A DNA stretch of 64,000 nt from Paracamarosporium sp. OC-R06-R3 (GCA_019828545.1 JACVRA010000153.1:338268-402267), one strand, 5' to 3'; numbered from the stretch's first letter, positions 37,255 through 50,250 are shown. The notes: generated by a model from the letters alone, not told the origin. Numbers and translations are program-made.

Positions 37255-38622
37255 CTAAGCCTGCGTAGCGGGTCGGCGTAACGCGGACGGTTGTCTGCTT
37301 GGCGGGCCGTTGCGGCTCGTACGATTGAACATCTCATCAATCAACCGCTTGGGGCCAATGTAATCTAGATGTAACTTATTTCGAATAAGCGGTATGTGCA
37401 ATTGAGTGGACTGTTTCGTGTGAAATCGTCGCTTGATACAATCGTCCACGAGTGCCATAAGGCCAGTTGCAATCACAACACTGTAACACGTTAGATATAT
37501 GAATGCGAAGCATCACCTTTGTACTTACTCAGAAAAATCAGTGTTCGAGTGGAGAATCTGGTCGTCAGTTATGCGCATGTAACAAGGCGGAATCCAGCCT
37601 CCTCTTGCTACTTCCTCGCATGCCTGGTCATGCGTCAACCGGACGGGGCTGATGTGAGCCAAGGGCTCCGACTCGTTATCCGAGCGAATTAGGTAGTAGG
37701 AGACGCTCTCGTGGTTCTTCTCTTGCTTAACGATGCGTTTCCACGAATAGTTGTGGCCCCAGTACTCGAAAGCGTACCGTTTACCGTTGTTGGCACCTCT
37801 ACGCTTCACGTCAATGTGAGCGTAGTTGGAGAATTCTAATTTCAGTGTATTTGTAGGCAGCAATGCGCGGCCTTTGGCGTAGCCTGTCGGCTGGGGCCGT
37901 GACTCATCCTCTTCTACATCCGCCCCATGTACGGATTCGTAGCCGGAGTCAGAACGCTTGAGGCCTGCTGCCGTGGAGGGGCGAGAATCGGCCTTGTGGC
38001 GTAGATTCGCGAGGGCGGTGCTTGCACGTTGCAACACAGGACGCTTTTCTGGCGGTGGCTTTTGGTACTTTCGGATGGAATGGCAGACCTCACGGCCAGA
38101 GTCTCTACAATAGCGACGCAGGGAGAATTCACGAGTGCGCAAGTCGTGCATGCGCAAATGGAACAGCGTGTAGCTTTGCTTCTTCCGGTTATGCTCCTCC
38201 ACTTGCGTATCCACGCGCAAGTTCATGTTCCCGTCGATTGTAGAGTCATCGTGGCGGATCGATATGCGCTTCGATGTCGGGAAGAGGTCTGCAAAGTCGC
38301 GAGGGGTGGTGGGAATAGCATCGACTGGGAGCGGTTCGTGCATGTACTGTGGGACGTGGTATTCGGGAACATGGTCGTAATCATCGGCGAGGTCTTCCTC
38401 GGACGTCGAGGCGTATGTGTTGACCGACGAGGTACTGGCGAGGGTGCCGTCGGCGACGAAATAGTCGCGAGAATGCCCTTCTACGCGGCCGAGGCACGTC
38501 CCAGTACGCGGCACGGTCGGTCGGGTGCTGTATTCGGTGGGTGCGGTGTCGTCGGAGCGTCGAGAACTGATGGTGGTACTTCTGCTGGAGTGACTTCGGC
38601 TGGATTCGCAAGTCCGGGCCAT
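37255..38622 (-). CDS. Conserved fungal protein of unknown function
   Basis: Two exons, 38622-37529 and 37480-37255, give 439 residues; the join reads HSNTDFSDVVIATGLMALVD. The intron has a perfect GTAAGT donor and a ATCTAAC branch site. The N-terminal 110 residues are Ser/Thr/Arg-rich. The C-terminal 250 residues look folded: SYTLFHLRMHDLRTREFSLR, RRYCRDSGREVCHSIRKYQ, LKLEFSNYAHIDVKRRG, YAFEYWGHNYSWKR and GGWIPPCYMRITDDQ. Alternating hydrophobic strands suggest a beta-rich domain, possibly tubby-like, but I cannot assign it. The start at MARTCESS was preferred; an in-frame ATG further upstream (38847) would add an unlikely 75-residue extension. Nuclear or cytosolic by lack of signals. Confidence 0.75.
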
Positions 38623-41600
38623 TTTGGAAAGATCAGGGAGGCAACGACGAAAAAACGAAAGACAATTAATTATGGGTAAGGATGCACTGCGGTGCGATTG
38701 CAATCGTTTTCGGAGGTGGAGCCAACATGTGGAGGTGGCCGTGGCGTATAAGTAGAATGATTCTCCCGAGTCCAGGCCGCCGTCGTAGATCTGTCCAGGT
38801 GCCTTCGAGTGGAGTGAGCTGCGCTGCACGCACGCGAGGCGGACCAAGGATATACCCTATAGGCAGGTTGCTCGGCGCGCAGGGGTGCGTGAAGGATGCT
38901 GCTGTCTCCGAGGGCGCAGCACCTACGCGGGATGAAGGGTTTTTGCCGCAGTCAAGATGGTAGCAGCCAGTCTCGCCCACCACATCCGACTGCCTTCTAA
39001 TGTTCGAGAGCGGGTAAGACATGCGCACTCTGCGTGAAAGCACACCGTCAAATGGGGAGTCTTCACGAATCAGCGCTAGGCCGTGGACGAGAAACCGATC
39101 CCCGATCCTGTCCAGGTGGGTGTGCAGCGCCTCGACAGCGAATCGACACCGCTCCCCGCCCCTCCTGGTGAATCGCACGCATGCAGCCTTGATGGCCGCC
39201 GGAGCAGGACCTCCTCGACGGCCTCTTTTTCGCAGGGCTGACTGCCTTTGCCCTACAAAGGCCCATCGAGGGCACCCAGCAGTGGGCTGAGGCCTCCTGG
39301 GATGACCCTCGCCGGACGTTGCAAAGGACGCAAACTTCCCGCTGGCGTCCGCGCCTGAGCCGCGCCGATCAGCACCTCCACGTGCTGCACCAAAGTCTCG
39401 ATCCAGCGCACATGCAGCTTGCGGCTTTCCGTCTCTCCATCATCAGCAGACCGCCTGGCGCGCGAGCTTTCCAGAGCGCATGTCTCCTACGTCACGTATT
39501 CCCTGGGCCGACAGCGTGTTCATGGTGGCTTGGTTCTGCCACCGTGAATATTGTATTTGCGCGCAGGAATGCTCGACATCTCATCCTATTGGTGCATCGA
39601 TCGGTGGAATGCCCTGCAAGTGCAAAGCCGATTCTTTGCAGAACTGGCGAACTGATGTGCCGCATTCCCAGCCTTCCTTCGCCCCACCACGTCAGTCCCG
39701 TACAACCGACAAGCTCCTCTAACGTCGAGTGAGCGACACAGGAGCTTGTGTCAATACACACTTGCTTAGCAAATGGCTAAAGTCGCACGGCCTATACCCA
39801 TCCTCCAGATGACTCGTTTGTGGCGCCGTAGGAAATACAAAGTGCGAGCTCCTACCTCGAAGCACGTGACCCAACCACCCATGGCAGACACTGCGCTCTC
39901 GAGGCGAACCAGAAAAGTCCACGAAGCTACCGGAATTACCATGGATCGCAGGCCTCTTTCCGTTGTCCCTAGCGAAGTTACAAGCTACTTCACCCAACAG
40001 CTGTGCAGAACTCCGTCACTGTTGGGCCAATGGGGTGGCCAAACGTGTCATATTTCGCTAACATTGCTACCAGCGTTGCGTCGGAGCCAGTTTGTGTGAA
40101 GAAAGTAATGAACGCCTTACCTTACTCCGACTTACATTCTCCAATGCGCTCACGCATCACCATGGATAACGGAATGCCTGCCGGGATAACCTGCACCGAG
40201 GGCGGCCTTCGGTGACACGATGCCCTACAGATTCTTGCTACGTGCTCTATACCCTGGGACGGCTTACGGTTTTGTTCGCTTCAAAAACGTCTCGGCTCGT
40301 AGTCCGTCAACCGCGCATAAACTCTCAACGTTGGCATCCTCCACGCCTCACTGGCCTGCGACATGGGTCTTCGTCATCTCTACAGCCCCACGCATGATTA
40401 GATCCTTTGTAAGGCTGTTTCCCGCTCTAGACTCGCCTGCGTCACCTGTAGCAGGCAGCCATACAGCCTCCCTGTATATGGAATTAATTTAGGTGGCATC
40501 ATATCTACGAACTGTGATTGCTCAAAGGTCGTCCAGAGCGAGCACGGCGATAACAAAAGTGGGAGCATCGTGGCTATGATTTGATGCCCGTGCCTATTAC
40601 TCGATAACAATTATATCTATCGCCACTCTACTTCACCTCTCATATCGATCCACTCTCTATTGGGAGCAGCGAGCGACTTCATGCGAGTTTATGTCTCCAT
40701 CATTAATGGCATTCCCAAAGGCACAACATAGATTGCCGTATACTAATCCGTTTATGTAGTGCCACACACCTCACTTTGCGCAAATCTTCCATGCGCATTG
40801 CCATGATTTGCGTGACTAAACAATCGCCACAAGTATATCTGGAAAAGAACTGCATCTGCACCGTCAATCTTAGGCTTACACATTTGCAATCGTCACATCT
40901 CTACCACGACGGTGCGCCGGTTGAATATCACTTACATCAATATCACAACTATGATGTACCAGCCAGAAAACTTACCCCGCTCCTACTACAACGACAAAGA
41001 GAATGTAGGAAGGGATGCCTAGTTTGCTATGGAGCTCAAGTGGCACAACCCCAAATCACAGTATCGTATTCTAGGAAGATTTCGTCACGTCCCCAACCGC
41101 AAACGAGCCGCGGGCTTCCGTACTTGTATGCATAGTGTGGGGTTTCCGATACTGCTTACCCGCATGCTCCGTGCCGCGTCACACACTGCAGTCACATCTG
41201 CTTTTCGAAATGATCGCGCATCGGGTTCGGATTGAACGTTCGTTGGGATTCTCCTAGGGTGTTTCTTTTCTGTTCTTCTTGACTAGTGATGTGTTTACTG
41301 CCTGCTCGTATAGCATTCGTGCCGTGTTGAGGATCTCCCGCGAGAGAGGTTGAACACATTGTCATCTTGTTACTACCATAAACAATTCCAAATCAATCCT
41401 GAAAGGATCGTCAACAAAAGTGAGTTCTTGGTATTGACCGCGTTCTTGATGTCTTGAATCTCTACGTACAAAGTGTCTTGTATATATATGCCAAAAATGG
41501 TTTTGAAACATCTTTTTTTTTGTGGCATCTCTGCGAAAGTCACACTCTTGCATAGAAGATTTGCTGCACTCTGTTTTACCCTGGGCGGACATAGATCAAA

Positions 41601-41922
41601 AGGTAACGAAAGAATCTGCAGTGGAGAGTGTAAGAAGAAACAGAAGATTGCCACTTATTGCGCACGTGTAGATACAATTTTTCATTGCCTCTTTTCGAAC
41701 CTCTTCGAAGAAGCATCGAAATGCCGTTTGCCTGATCAAGCTTGCGACCTAACTTCTTTTGAAGCGCACGCACAAATATGCCTATCCTATCAAACTTGTC
41801 GTTGCTTTGGGAACCTTGATCACTAACTTGGTTAACAAATGGAGAACGAGTATGGGTCTTTGGACCGCCATGCTTATGTGAGATAGGCGGTCAATCTGGT
41901 ATGGTTCAGCTACACAAAAGGG

Positions 41923-41930
41923 TATAAAAG
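41923..41930 (+). promoter_or_regulatory. TATAAAAG box without an assigned gene
   Basis: A consensus TATA element in the context GGGTATAAAAGCC. Downstream are only short frames, including a Cys-containing one at 42183-42449. Confidence 0.3.
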
Positions 41931-42183
41931 CCGATGAGACCCTCGACGGAAGCCAGGCTCAGCTCGTACATCGGTGACACTCAGGTGAAGAGAGCGTCAA
42001 TTTATAGAGGAACTATTATTTTTATGAGGAGACAACGGATCGAGAATACCCCAGAATGTGTGAATGGCCAGGGCTCAGAGGAGGCTAGCGTGACCGGAGC
42101 TCGTCGCGTCACACCGGAGATGTGATGACAACGTCACATCACCGAACCACATTTATGCTGGGTAATTATTATTCATTTATGAG

Positions 42184-42205
42184 TGTGGGTACATCTATAC
42201 CCACA
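42184..42205. repeat. Perfect 8-base inverted repeat (hairpin)
   Basis: TGTGGGTA at 42184-42191 and TACCCACA at 42198-42205 are separated by a six-base loop. It lies about 400 bases beyond the P450 stop codon. Confidence 0.5.
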
Positions 42206-42600
42206 GAGTTACATGTCAGACGACTATAGTTTCCGCTTTGTTACCATATATACATCCACTCGCCTTCAAGTTAGCGGCAACTGCACCCACAGGCTCTGTA
42301 TCAATGCTACCTCACGTAACATTCATACACGTATCGTATGCAAGTCAGTCATTTACACAGGGAACTGTATTATCGTGGCTCACAATGAGATCTTTGGAAC
42401 GAATTACACATTACAGTGGCCTGTACAAGCTTTTCGAACTTCATCTTGATATGATGAGATCTGAGTTGAACACTAGGTCTAACGCGATACAGAAAGATAT
42501 TCACAGCAGCCGCATGTGGGAAGGCCTGCCAAAATGCCACAACATGACAACCTACAGCACACTTGAAATACACAAGTCCAACATTAATGATCGAAACAGA

Positions 42601-44326
42601 TCATGCGATGACTTCCCTGCTCTCTGCATCCCTTAGAAATGCGGCTCTCTCTTCGGCATCTTTCGCCTCTGCAGCCTTCCATTCATCGATAATCTGTTGC
42701 TTCCGGTCGTCACTCCTGGGCTCGAAAGCCATCTGGAACGGATCTGGCTTGACGATGAGGAGTGAGTTCGATTTGTCTGTGGGTACCTCAATCTCCTTTC
42801 CAGTGATGGGATCAACTTTTCGCTTCAGGTTGAATGCCCACAAGAGAGCACCGCAAGCGACAACCGTCTCGTCTCGAGTGATGGACTGGCCGAGGCATTG
42901 ACGCTGGCCCCAACCAAACGACGTCATGCCCATGATGGTGGGGAATTTCGTGAGGTCAGGCTGGAATGTAGGCCAGCCAGGCTCAAGCCAACGCTCCGGT
43001 CGGAAATTCCAAGGGTCGGGGTACTTGACAGGGTTGTGGAGGAAGGCATAGTCGAGCGGAAGGATACGAGTTCCCTTGGGAATGAAATAACCTTTGTGCC
43101 AGTCGTCTTCCTCAAGCTCATGCGCAACACCTAAGAAGACCTGTTAGTCCAATACTCCAGCTGAGTATGAATTCAGGATACTTACCAGTTGGCACATTCG
43201 GTCTCCATCGCATGGTCTCCTTGATGCAAGCGCGAAGGACAGGGAGATAAGGCATGTCCGCAAGTGTGGGTGGCCGATGTCCGCACATTTTGTCAACTTC
43301 TTCCTGGCACTTCTTCTGCCATTCCGGATGATGAACCATCGATACAAGGAAGTAGTAGAGCGGTCCAGCAACAGTGAAGATACCGACCAAGGCCATCATG
43401 CCAATCACAGAAGAAGCTTCATAGTCTCCCGAAATGGCAGTCTTCTCAGCGGTTTCTAGGTAAGTGCGCGTGTAGCATAGTCTTTGTTTACCTTTCTCGA
43501 GTCGCTTGCGTGTGGACACCAGTCGGTCCATCCACCATGCTTGCTGCTCATCGTGACGTTTCCGTTCAGCAATCTTCCAGGGGTTGATGGGTTGAGGAAG
43601 CCAGTCCCAGAGAGGTGTAAGGACGTTCGTGATCGGGCCAGCGGGAGACATTTGTGTCAACAAACCCCAAGCGCTAGGTGTGAGTTGCTCGCTGACGGTG
43701 TGGTCATCCCAAGTAAGCTGACACATAACCTTCGAGGCCATATCCTCCAACGAGAATCCGAAGTTGTCTGGCTCGTTCAGAAGCCTGTATATCCAACGCT
43801 TAGCTTCAAGCTCCATGATACCGTAGTAGCGATTGTTGGTCGATTCCATCAAGTATGAGTGAGTGAATTTCCTTTGGCGCGCCCAGTATTCTGACGATAC
43901 GTTAGAAACAAAGAGAAGCAACGGTGTTGGCGACTTACTGTTCCTACCCATGAGAGGCAGGTATTCCATGGACCCATATGTGCTCTTAGCGTCGAAGAGC
44001 GACTTGATCTGGGGTCTGTCCGAATAGATTTTGGCCTTCTTCGTCAAGATCTCTTCGCATACGTCCTCGTCCGAGATGATAACGAAATTCGCACCCAGCA
44101 TCTTAGTTCGGTAAATTGGTCCGAATTTTTCACTCCATTCATGAAACTTCAACCACATGTAGTCGATCGGGAGGTCGTGGATGCGTCCCACCCAAGGAAT
44201 CAATGTCGGTCCAGGAAGCCCTTGCGGGTTGTACTTTGCATTTCGTTTGCCAAGGGCCTCTGCGAACCGATATAATACCCATCCAACGACGGCGAAGCCA
44301 ACAGCATAAAGCGTTAAGGGATGCAT
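42601..44326 (-). CDS. Cytochrome P450 monooxygenase (microsomal)
   Basis: A haem-thiolate monooxygenase anchored in the ER; substrate unknown. Three exons, 44326-43939, 43890-43186 and 43130-42601, give 540 residues. An N-terminal membrane anchor (LYAVGFAVVGWVLYRFAEAL) is followed by the proline hinge GLPGPTLIPWVG. Further motifs are the C-helix WARQRKFTHS, ExxR (E354-R357, KETMRWRP), PERW (409-412) and the haem loop FGWGQRQCLG with C443. The I-helix region reads GIFTVAGPLYYFLV, where the usual A/G-G-x-D/E-T is not clear. Overall it resembles fungal P450s of the O-methylsterigmatocystin oxidoreductase type found in secondary metabolism. A GT..AG stretch at 43456-43491 is only 36 bases and its translation fits the family, so I keep it as coding. 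Divergent from the FAD monooxygenase. Confidence 0.93.
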
Positions 44327-46013
44327 ATTTCCGCGCGGATTGTGCGATGCGTAGCAACAGCGAAGGGGACTTCACTCAGCAGCGTCTATCCGTGGGGTTA
44401 AAGTTGCCGGAAACAGGCGTAGAGTGTATGCTTTATGTGGGAAAAGCTGTTGTAGTACGTTGTGGGAGGAAAATTCACAAGAGCCGGCTCTTGTACCACG
44501 TTTGGACGTTATAAGTGACAGCTTTGTATGTAGCTTTTTACCATGGTCGGCTCTCCAACCCAGTTTATAATGTGTCCGCGCCCAAGGGTTCTACTAGCAC
44601 CAATTGCCACAGGCAGGCTGCATGCCGGTGGCTAAACCTCCGCTCGATAAGGCTGTGCGAGTGAAGTGACGGCGGCCTCGAATGGGTCAGTAAGCACCTC
44701 GATCCAATAACATGGCGAGCACGAGGTTTCGGACTATGGGCCGGGTCAAGACGCCATCTGCACCATCCACTCGGGTTGATCGATGTCGATCTAGCACATG
44801 TTTATTCCACTAAATCTTCACGTCAACATCGGTGGTGGACGGCACCGATTATGATGTGCACATTCTCAGCTGAACAGAAACAAGCGATAAGCGAGCAATT
44901 ACCCGGAGATTATCATCTACCTTAATGCACGTAGGTCTCCGAAGCGCTGACTGCTATTATTTGCCTTTTTTTTTAACTAAGATCGGTGAGATTTTAATTT
45001 TCATCAACGGAACACTTCATGGACAGCCGTGAGTGGCAAAGGCCGAGCAGCAGATGCGGGGGGATTCGATCTACGATTATCGAACCATGAGACCCGAACT
45101 TTCTTGAGAGAATCCACCGTGACAAGGCCCTAAATAATGGAGAATACTGAGCAATAGTCGCAAACCTCGTCTTCTGTGACAGAGATGCAGAAGGATATAG
45201 GTCGTGAATCGATCCACAACCGATTGTTTCACGAGAAGGATATTTGATGAGGGATCGCCGACGCGGCATCAAAGATTTCCGCTCCGATGTTATTGCTTCA
45301 AACGAATGTTCTGAAATATAATGCCACAGGTAAAGTACAGCCGCTTTGGCTCACGTATGAAGTCCGGAAAGGGATCAGTGCAGTGAGATGAAAGAATTGT
45401 CGACCTAGCTTTAACGCTGTTTCAGCCCAAGGCTCCCATGGTAAGACCTGCATTTCATATTTGGTGTTGTGGCACTGCTGAGCTAGGTCAGCCGACTTTA
45501 ACGCTACTGACTACGTGTTGGACGAAAGATTACAGTATCTGGCCCTAGTGTACCCGTTCCGCATCTTATTTAGCTTCGGAGATGGTGGGGAACCATGGTA
45601 TACACTTCGGTACAAGCTTAACCGTCATTGACAGTCATCCATACGCTCGCTTCCGCTTAGTGTTACGCTAAAACACACCTCGCCGTCATAATCTGTTCTC
45701 CTTCGCATCACTAACCCAAAAAAAGATGTATGCATTCAAGCCACTGCCACGGCAATTGCTGGTAGAAACTAGTTTTTGTACAAAGTACACTTCACGGCTA
45801 TCAGAATGTTGCCAGGGTCGGCTTCGGGAGTCCGTCGGCGGTGACCACGCCACTAGGCGGAGCACCCACGACAAACGCTCACGACTATGCCCGTATAAAT
45901 ATATTTTAGTCAATTACATAGCTGGCTCAGTAGTATAAAGACACTTGGCGGGCACTCCGCCAGCATTACAAACCTTCACCTTCGCTACTATCTTAAACAA
46001 TACTACATTCAAC
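44327..46013. promoter_or_regulatory. Divergent region between P450 and FAD monooxygenase
   Basis: This 1.7-kb region holds both promoters. A TATAAATA box at 45894-45901 lies 113 bases upstream of the monooxygenase start. No gene is supported inside. Confidence 0.45.
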
Positions 46014-47663
46014 ATGCCTCACGCGCTAACTTCTCGCGACTCCGCGATGGAGTCGAAACCGCTTGGTTTATATGAAGCAACTGGAATCGACGTTCTCATC
46101 GTTGGTACGGGCTTGGCAGGCCTCGTCGCTGCACTCGAATGTATCAGAAAAGGACACAACGTTCGGGTCCTCGAGAGGAACGAAAGCATCAACACGAATG
46201 GTTAGTCGCATTGATGAAAGCAGTCGACTTGATATCAACGTGCTTACGTACTGCTTAGGTGATATGTATTTTATGGGCCTTAGTGCGACACGCTTCCTTA
46301 AGCACTGGCCGGATCTGTTAAAGGAATACCACGAGATTTCGTTGCACAATGCCTGGATCGAGACGTTCAAACATAGTGGTGAGGTTATTATCACACCAAA
46401 GAAGGTCGCAGACCGGTTGCGTGCTCAGGGTCTTGATCCTGATACTCCCCCAGGCGAGTTTCAGATGCGGCCACTTGTCTACAAGATGTTTGTGAGCGCA
46501 GTAGAGAGGCACGGTGTAAGTGTTGAGTTCAACCGTAAGGTTGTAGACTACTTTGAGAACGATAAGTCCGGGAAGGCTGGCTGTGTCACCGAAGACGGTA
46601 CGAGCTATGAAGCCGATGTCGTTATCGCGGCCGATGGTGTGGGCTCCAAGAGCCAGAAGTTAGTGGGCGGACAGGTTCGTGCAAGGCCTTCAGGGAGGGC
46701 TATGTGGCGCGCAGCCTTCCCAATCGAGCATCTGGACAAAAATCCAGAGGTCAAGGAGTTCTTCAGGATGATGCCTAACAAAGAGCCAATCGTACGTACA
46801 TGGCTAGGACCCTCGACGTACGCGTTGACCTTGACACGCGAGGATGTCATGGTTTGGATCATGAACCACGACGTAAGTGTACAGGTTCCATATTGCTGTG
46901 ATGTGAGAATTTACAATTGCAGGTTACCGGTTCTGAAAAGGAAAGTTGGAGCAACACCATCGATGCCGATGAAGTGTTGCAGGGTATGGATGAGATGCCC
47001 GGTATGGAGGTGAACAAATGGGCACCCATCTTTAAAGAGCTTGTGAAGGTTACTCCTCCTGACACCATTGTCAACTTCGAGCTGCTTTGGCGCAACCCTC
47101 AACCCACCTGGACCTCGCCTGGCGCTCGTGTCATCCAGATTGGTGACGCCGCGCATTCGTACCTTCCAGCCTCCGGAAACGGAGCTACACAGGCCATTGA
47201 GGATGCTATCTCGATAGCTTCTTGCCTCCAGATTGGTGGTAGGGACAACATCCCACAATCAGTCCGCACACATATTCGCTTCAGGTAAGGAGCTGCAATG
47301 CCTCCCAACATCTCAGACTAATGCGATAACAGATTCATCCGAAACTCTTGCGCCCAGAAGCTTGGCTTTTCCAACGCTGAACTCCTTCAAGATACCGACT
47401 GGGACAAGGTCAAGCTTGACCCGCGCCGCGCCGCACCCAAGCTCCCTAAATGGGTCTGGTCTCACGATCCGGAAGCGTATGCATATGAAAACTACAGCAA
47501 GGCTGTTGCTAGTATGAAGAAGGGCATCAAAATGGAGGATGAGACAAGCTTTGAGCCGAACTATCCCAAGGGTTACAAGTATGAGCCCTGGAGCATTGAG
47601 AAGATTATGGAGGATATGAGAGCAGGAAAGCCGATTGACCTAGGCTCGGGTGATTGGGAGTAG
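46014..47663 (+). CDS. FAD-dependent monooxygenase (salicylate hydroxylase-like)
   Basis: A class A flavoprotein hydroxylase using NAD(P)H and oxygen, probably on an aromatic substrate. Four exons, 46014-46200, 46259-46872, 46923-47284 and 47333-47663, give 497 residues. The dinucleotide-binding motif is GTGLAG (31-36) in DVLIVGTGLAGLVAALE, ending in VRVLER. Splicing restores NTNGDMYFMGLSATRFL. The DG motif is VVIAADGVGSKSQK and the GD motif is VIQIGDAAHSYLPASGNGAT. Its best-known relatives include salicylate hydroxylases and tailoring enzymes of fungal polyketides. The start at 46014 was chosen; an in-frame ATG at 45945 lies too close to the TATA box. Confidence 0.93.
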
Positions 47664-48865
47664 ATGATAATGATGATAACGGCCCTGTTATTGCTTTTAT
47701 GGATTTTATTTTCATGTGCATTCTGGATGGCTGGAGTTGTGTTATTGCCATGTACATAATGGTGTTGGTGTACGGAGGACGACGATTCGCGCAAGAGCAT
47801 GTAGCTAGCTTTCTCTTTGATTACAGATACCTAATCAACTTTACACGACCAGTGCATACTCTTCCAGCCTCAGCCTTCCGAATCGGAACATTCCCCTGAC
47901 TGTTGTTTTCGTGGTGCCAATTAGTGACAGCGAACCGGATTCGGGTTGGAGAGGTTCCGATAGACTGGATAGAAGCTCCGAACGGAACTACGGATGATAA
48001 GGTGCAGGCTGTCAAAACAAGGTTTAGCTCGGCTGGTGTTGCAAACTGTGGAGAACAGTCCCGCTGACAAGTGTGAGTTCCGAGTGGTGGCTGAAGGCTA
48101 GCCCTTCTTGATATAGCCTTGTCAGCATGCCATGTATGTACTTGTTGCTGTTTCCTTTGCTTAGCAGACACCATCGAAGCGCATAAAAAACATTTTTCAT
48201 GTTGATACCCCCTCTACTTGATTGTGAGCGTGGAGTGCGTTTTCGTTTAGATGTGGTGTCACATTGGATAGGCATTGTAAACGTCATTGTCTCGCAGATT
48301 CAGCCTCCGACATGCCGATCGCATTTCGCGCTATGCTTTAGTCCACTAATAGACTAGCCCGCGTTCTTTGAGATAAAATCCAAGGCCTGTCTTACGGCTC
48401 TCCAACGGGTATGCATGTCATCACAAGAAGATGCTGTGAGCATGAGCAGGATGTTGTTGGGGTGGCGCAGTGCGGAGACACCAGCTTCGATACTGCTGGT
48501 ATCCGGAGATTGGGTTGCTGGGTGGAGTTCGGGGAGGCACAAGTGGGAGGCTGAAGACGACGGTGTCAGGAAGAAGTGTTGCAGCTCCGATGAGGATACC
48601 GCGTGCAAGACTTGCGGATGTCAGAGGAGTACCGATTTCTCCGATCGGCATGTTCGACGCGGAGGCGGGAGCAATTCTGCGAGTCTTACGCTGCGTCGTT
48701 TTTGGGTAGCATTCTGCAAAAAAGTGCTGGACCCTGTGTGAATCCATAGAACTATCGAAAGCTCTTCTCGAATATCACAGCCCTAGGAAACACGTATTTG
48801 CCCCTCCTGACCCTCGAAGACACAACACACCAAAGCAACCAAAGGCATTGCAGCTACTGGGCAAA
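47664..48865. other. Intergenic region; no supported gene
   Basis: Short overlapping frames on both strands at 48350-48750 cancel each other out; none has a domain or splice support. Confidence 0.4.
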
Positions 48866-49435
48866 ATGTCGAACATCCGCATCTCTAACTCCGAAATACG
48901 AATCGCAACAGCGACGCTAGCTGCACTCTCGGTCCTCGTCCCAACGGTCTATTACCTGCGTGGCGAAAAGCCTCAAGAAGCAACATCTCACCTGCAGACC
49001 TTCCGCAAGCTACTCAAAGCGTACACGACCCTTCGACCCGCAGCACTCGGTGCGAACGCATCTCAAGACTTCTCTCATACCGTCCTTCCCTTGTCTCTCA
49101 ATCTTCCTCCACGAAGTCTCGAAAACTTTCAGCAGCATGCCGTCATGATCTTCTCGTTGTTTGAAGAGTTCGAGATGGTGCCACAAGGAAAAGTGCACTT
49201 CTCAAGAGAGACGGACACAGTAATTGCGCACTGCAAGATGGGTGGTAAGGTCAATGGCGCGAGTGAGAAGGGGAAGATACTTATCGATGGCGGGGTGAGG
49301 GAATGGTGGACAGAGTGTGTTCTCTTTGTAAAGATGAGTCCGGATGGAAAGAAGGTAGTTGAGCTGAAGGAATTTGTGAACAGCGCTAAAGCAGAAGAGC
49401 TACAAAAGAGATTGACTGGTATCCTCAGTAAATAA
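48866..49435 (+). CDS. SnoaL/NTF2-like protein with N-terminal hydrophobic segment
   Basis: A single exon of 189 residues from MSNIRISNSE; an upstream in-frame ATG at 48848 would add six residues. A hydrophobic stretch (IATATLAALSVLVPTVYYL, about 10-28) may anchor it. The rest follows a pattern common in small fungal SnoaL-like proteins: FRKLLKAYTTLRPAAL, DFSHTVLPLSLNLPPRSLEN, FQQHAVMIFSLFEEFEMVPQ, then strands IAHCKMGGKV and WWTECVLFVKMSPDGKKVVE, with FVNSAKAEELQKRL at the end. Such alpha+beta cone proteins can act as cyclases, isomerases or small-molecule binders. No active site can be assigned. A second family member is at 55908. Confidence 0.75.
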   Translation: MSNIRISNSEIRIATATLAALSVLVPTVYYLRGEKPQEATSHLQTFRKLLKAYTTLRPAALGANASQDFSHTVLPLSLNLPPRSLENFQQHAVMIFSLFEEFEMVPQGKVHFSRETDTVIAHCKMGGKVNGASEKGKILIDGGVREWWTECVLFVKMSPDGKKVVELKEFVNSAKAEELQKRLTGILSK

Positions 49436-50250
49436 TCTGACACGGCAATTGAGGCTAGGTATCGAGTTATGGTTATCAGTTTCCAAGTTGCTTTTGAGGG
49501 CGGAAGTTTGCATATGCATTGTGCGTGAATCCAATCGCCTAGCGAGCGAAGATGTAGGGTCCAGAAATATTTCACATGCGGTCTGGTCTTTGGCATATGC
49601 ACGGTAGTTGCTTTGTCCTGGCGTAGATCTCGTACCACTGTAGACGAAAGAGGAAATCTATCACTAGTGCCTCTAGTTAGGCAAATCCTCACTTCCATCA
49701 GATCTCGAACGATCGCTCACGATAATCTCTCAGGCTCACAACGCGATCATACATCCTTTGCACGGGCATCCTCAAAGCTGAAGTATATTGTAAGAACAAT
49801 GAATGTCGGGAAGATTTCTTAGTCACTTCGGAGATCGGGGGAAGGCTGAGGGGAGAGGGGAGAGCTCCGATGCTGCACGAGCCGCGTGCTCGGCAAAGCC
49901 GGTGCGGTAAAGGCAGTAAGCGCAATTCGTACGGAAGGCGGTTCAACACCCCTGTAATTGGTCGAATGGACTGATAGTGGACTGGTGCACGGTGACTACT
50001 CTATAGTGACGTTGCTTTAGCGGTATCTTACCCAAAACGGAGCATCTAGCCAGGGCGCAGCTTGTCGGTAACGTCAAAAGCGCACCCGTATGACGGAGAA
50101 CGGGGGTCCGGACCAGATACTAGCACTAAGCTGCCTTTTGAGGCGCTTCCCATCGTCTCTTGACAGACATTCCAACTGAGCAACTTTCTCTATCGTAACG
50201 TCCTGCTTCCCAACTCAAACCCAAATCAAACATTGTCCAGTAAAATAAAA
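49436..50250. other. Intergenic region; promoter of the NmrA-like gene
   Basis: No gene supported. The last 100 bases are C/T-rich leader sequence. Confidence 0.4.

Larger units (their letters stand above)
38623..42600. other. Gene-poor region; no supported gene
   Basis: About 4 kb. The first 900 bases are GC-rich and include the promoter of the preceding minus-strand gene. The remainder shows only short frames. A strong TATA box at 41923 and a hairpin at 42184 (own entries) are the only notable signals. The last 300 bases are the 3' flank of the P450 gene. Confidence 0.35.

Noticed and set aside
38623..38847. N-terminal extension of the 439-residue protein from an upstream in-frame ATG
   Set aside because: The added residues look like translated leader sequence, and MARTCESS at 38622 gives a more natural start.
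42115..42150. Imperfect palindrome with GTGATG/CATCAC arms
   Set aside because: The arms match over only six bases with a nine-base loop, within chance expectation.
43456..43491. Possible 36-base intron in the P450 gene (GTAAAC...CTAG)
   Set aside because: It is shorter than the usual minimum for these fungi, has no stop, and its translation (GKQRLCYTRTYL) fits the region seen in related P450s. Treated as coding.
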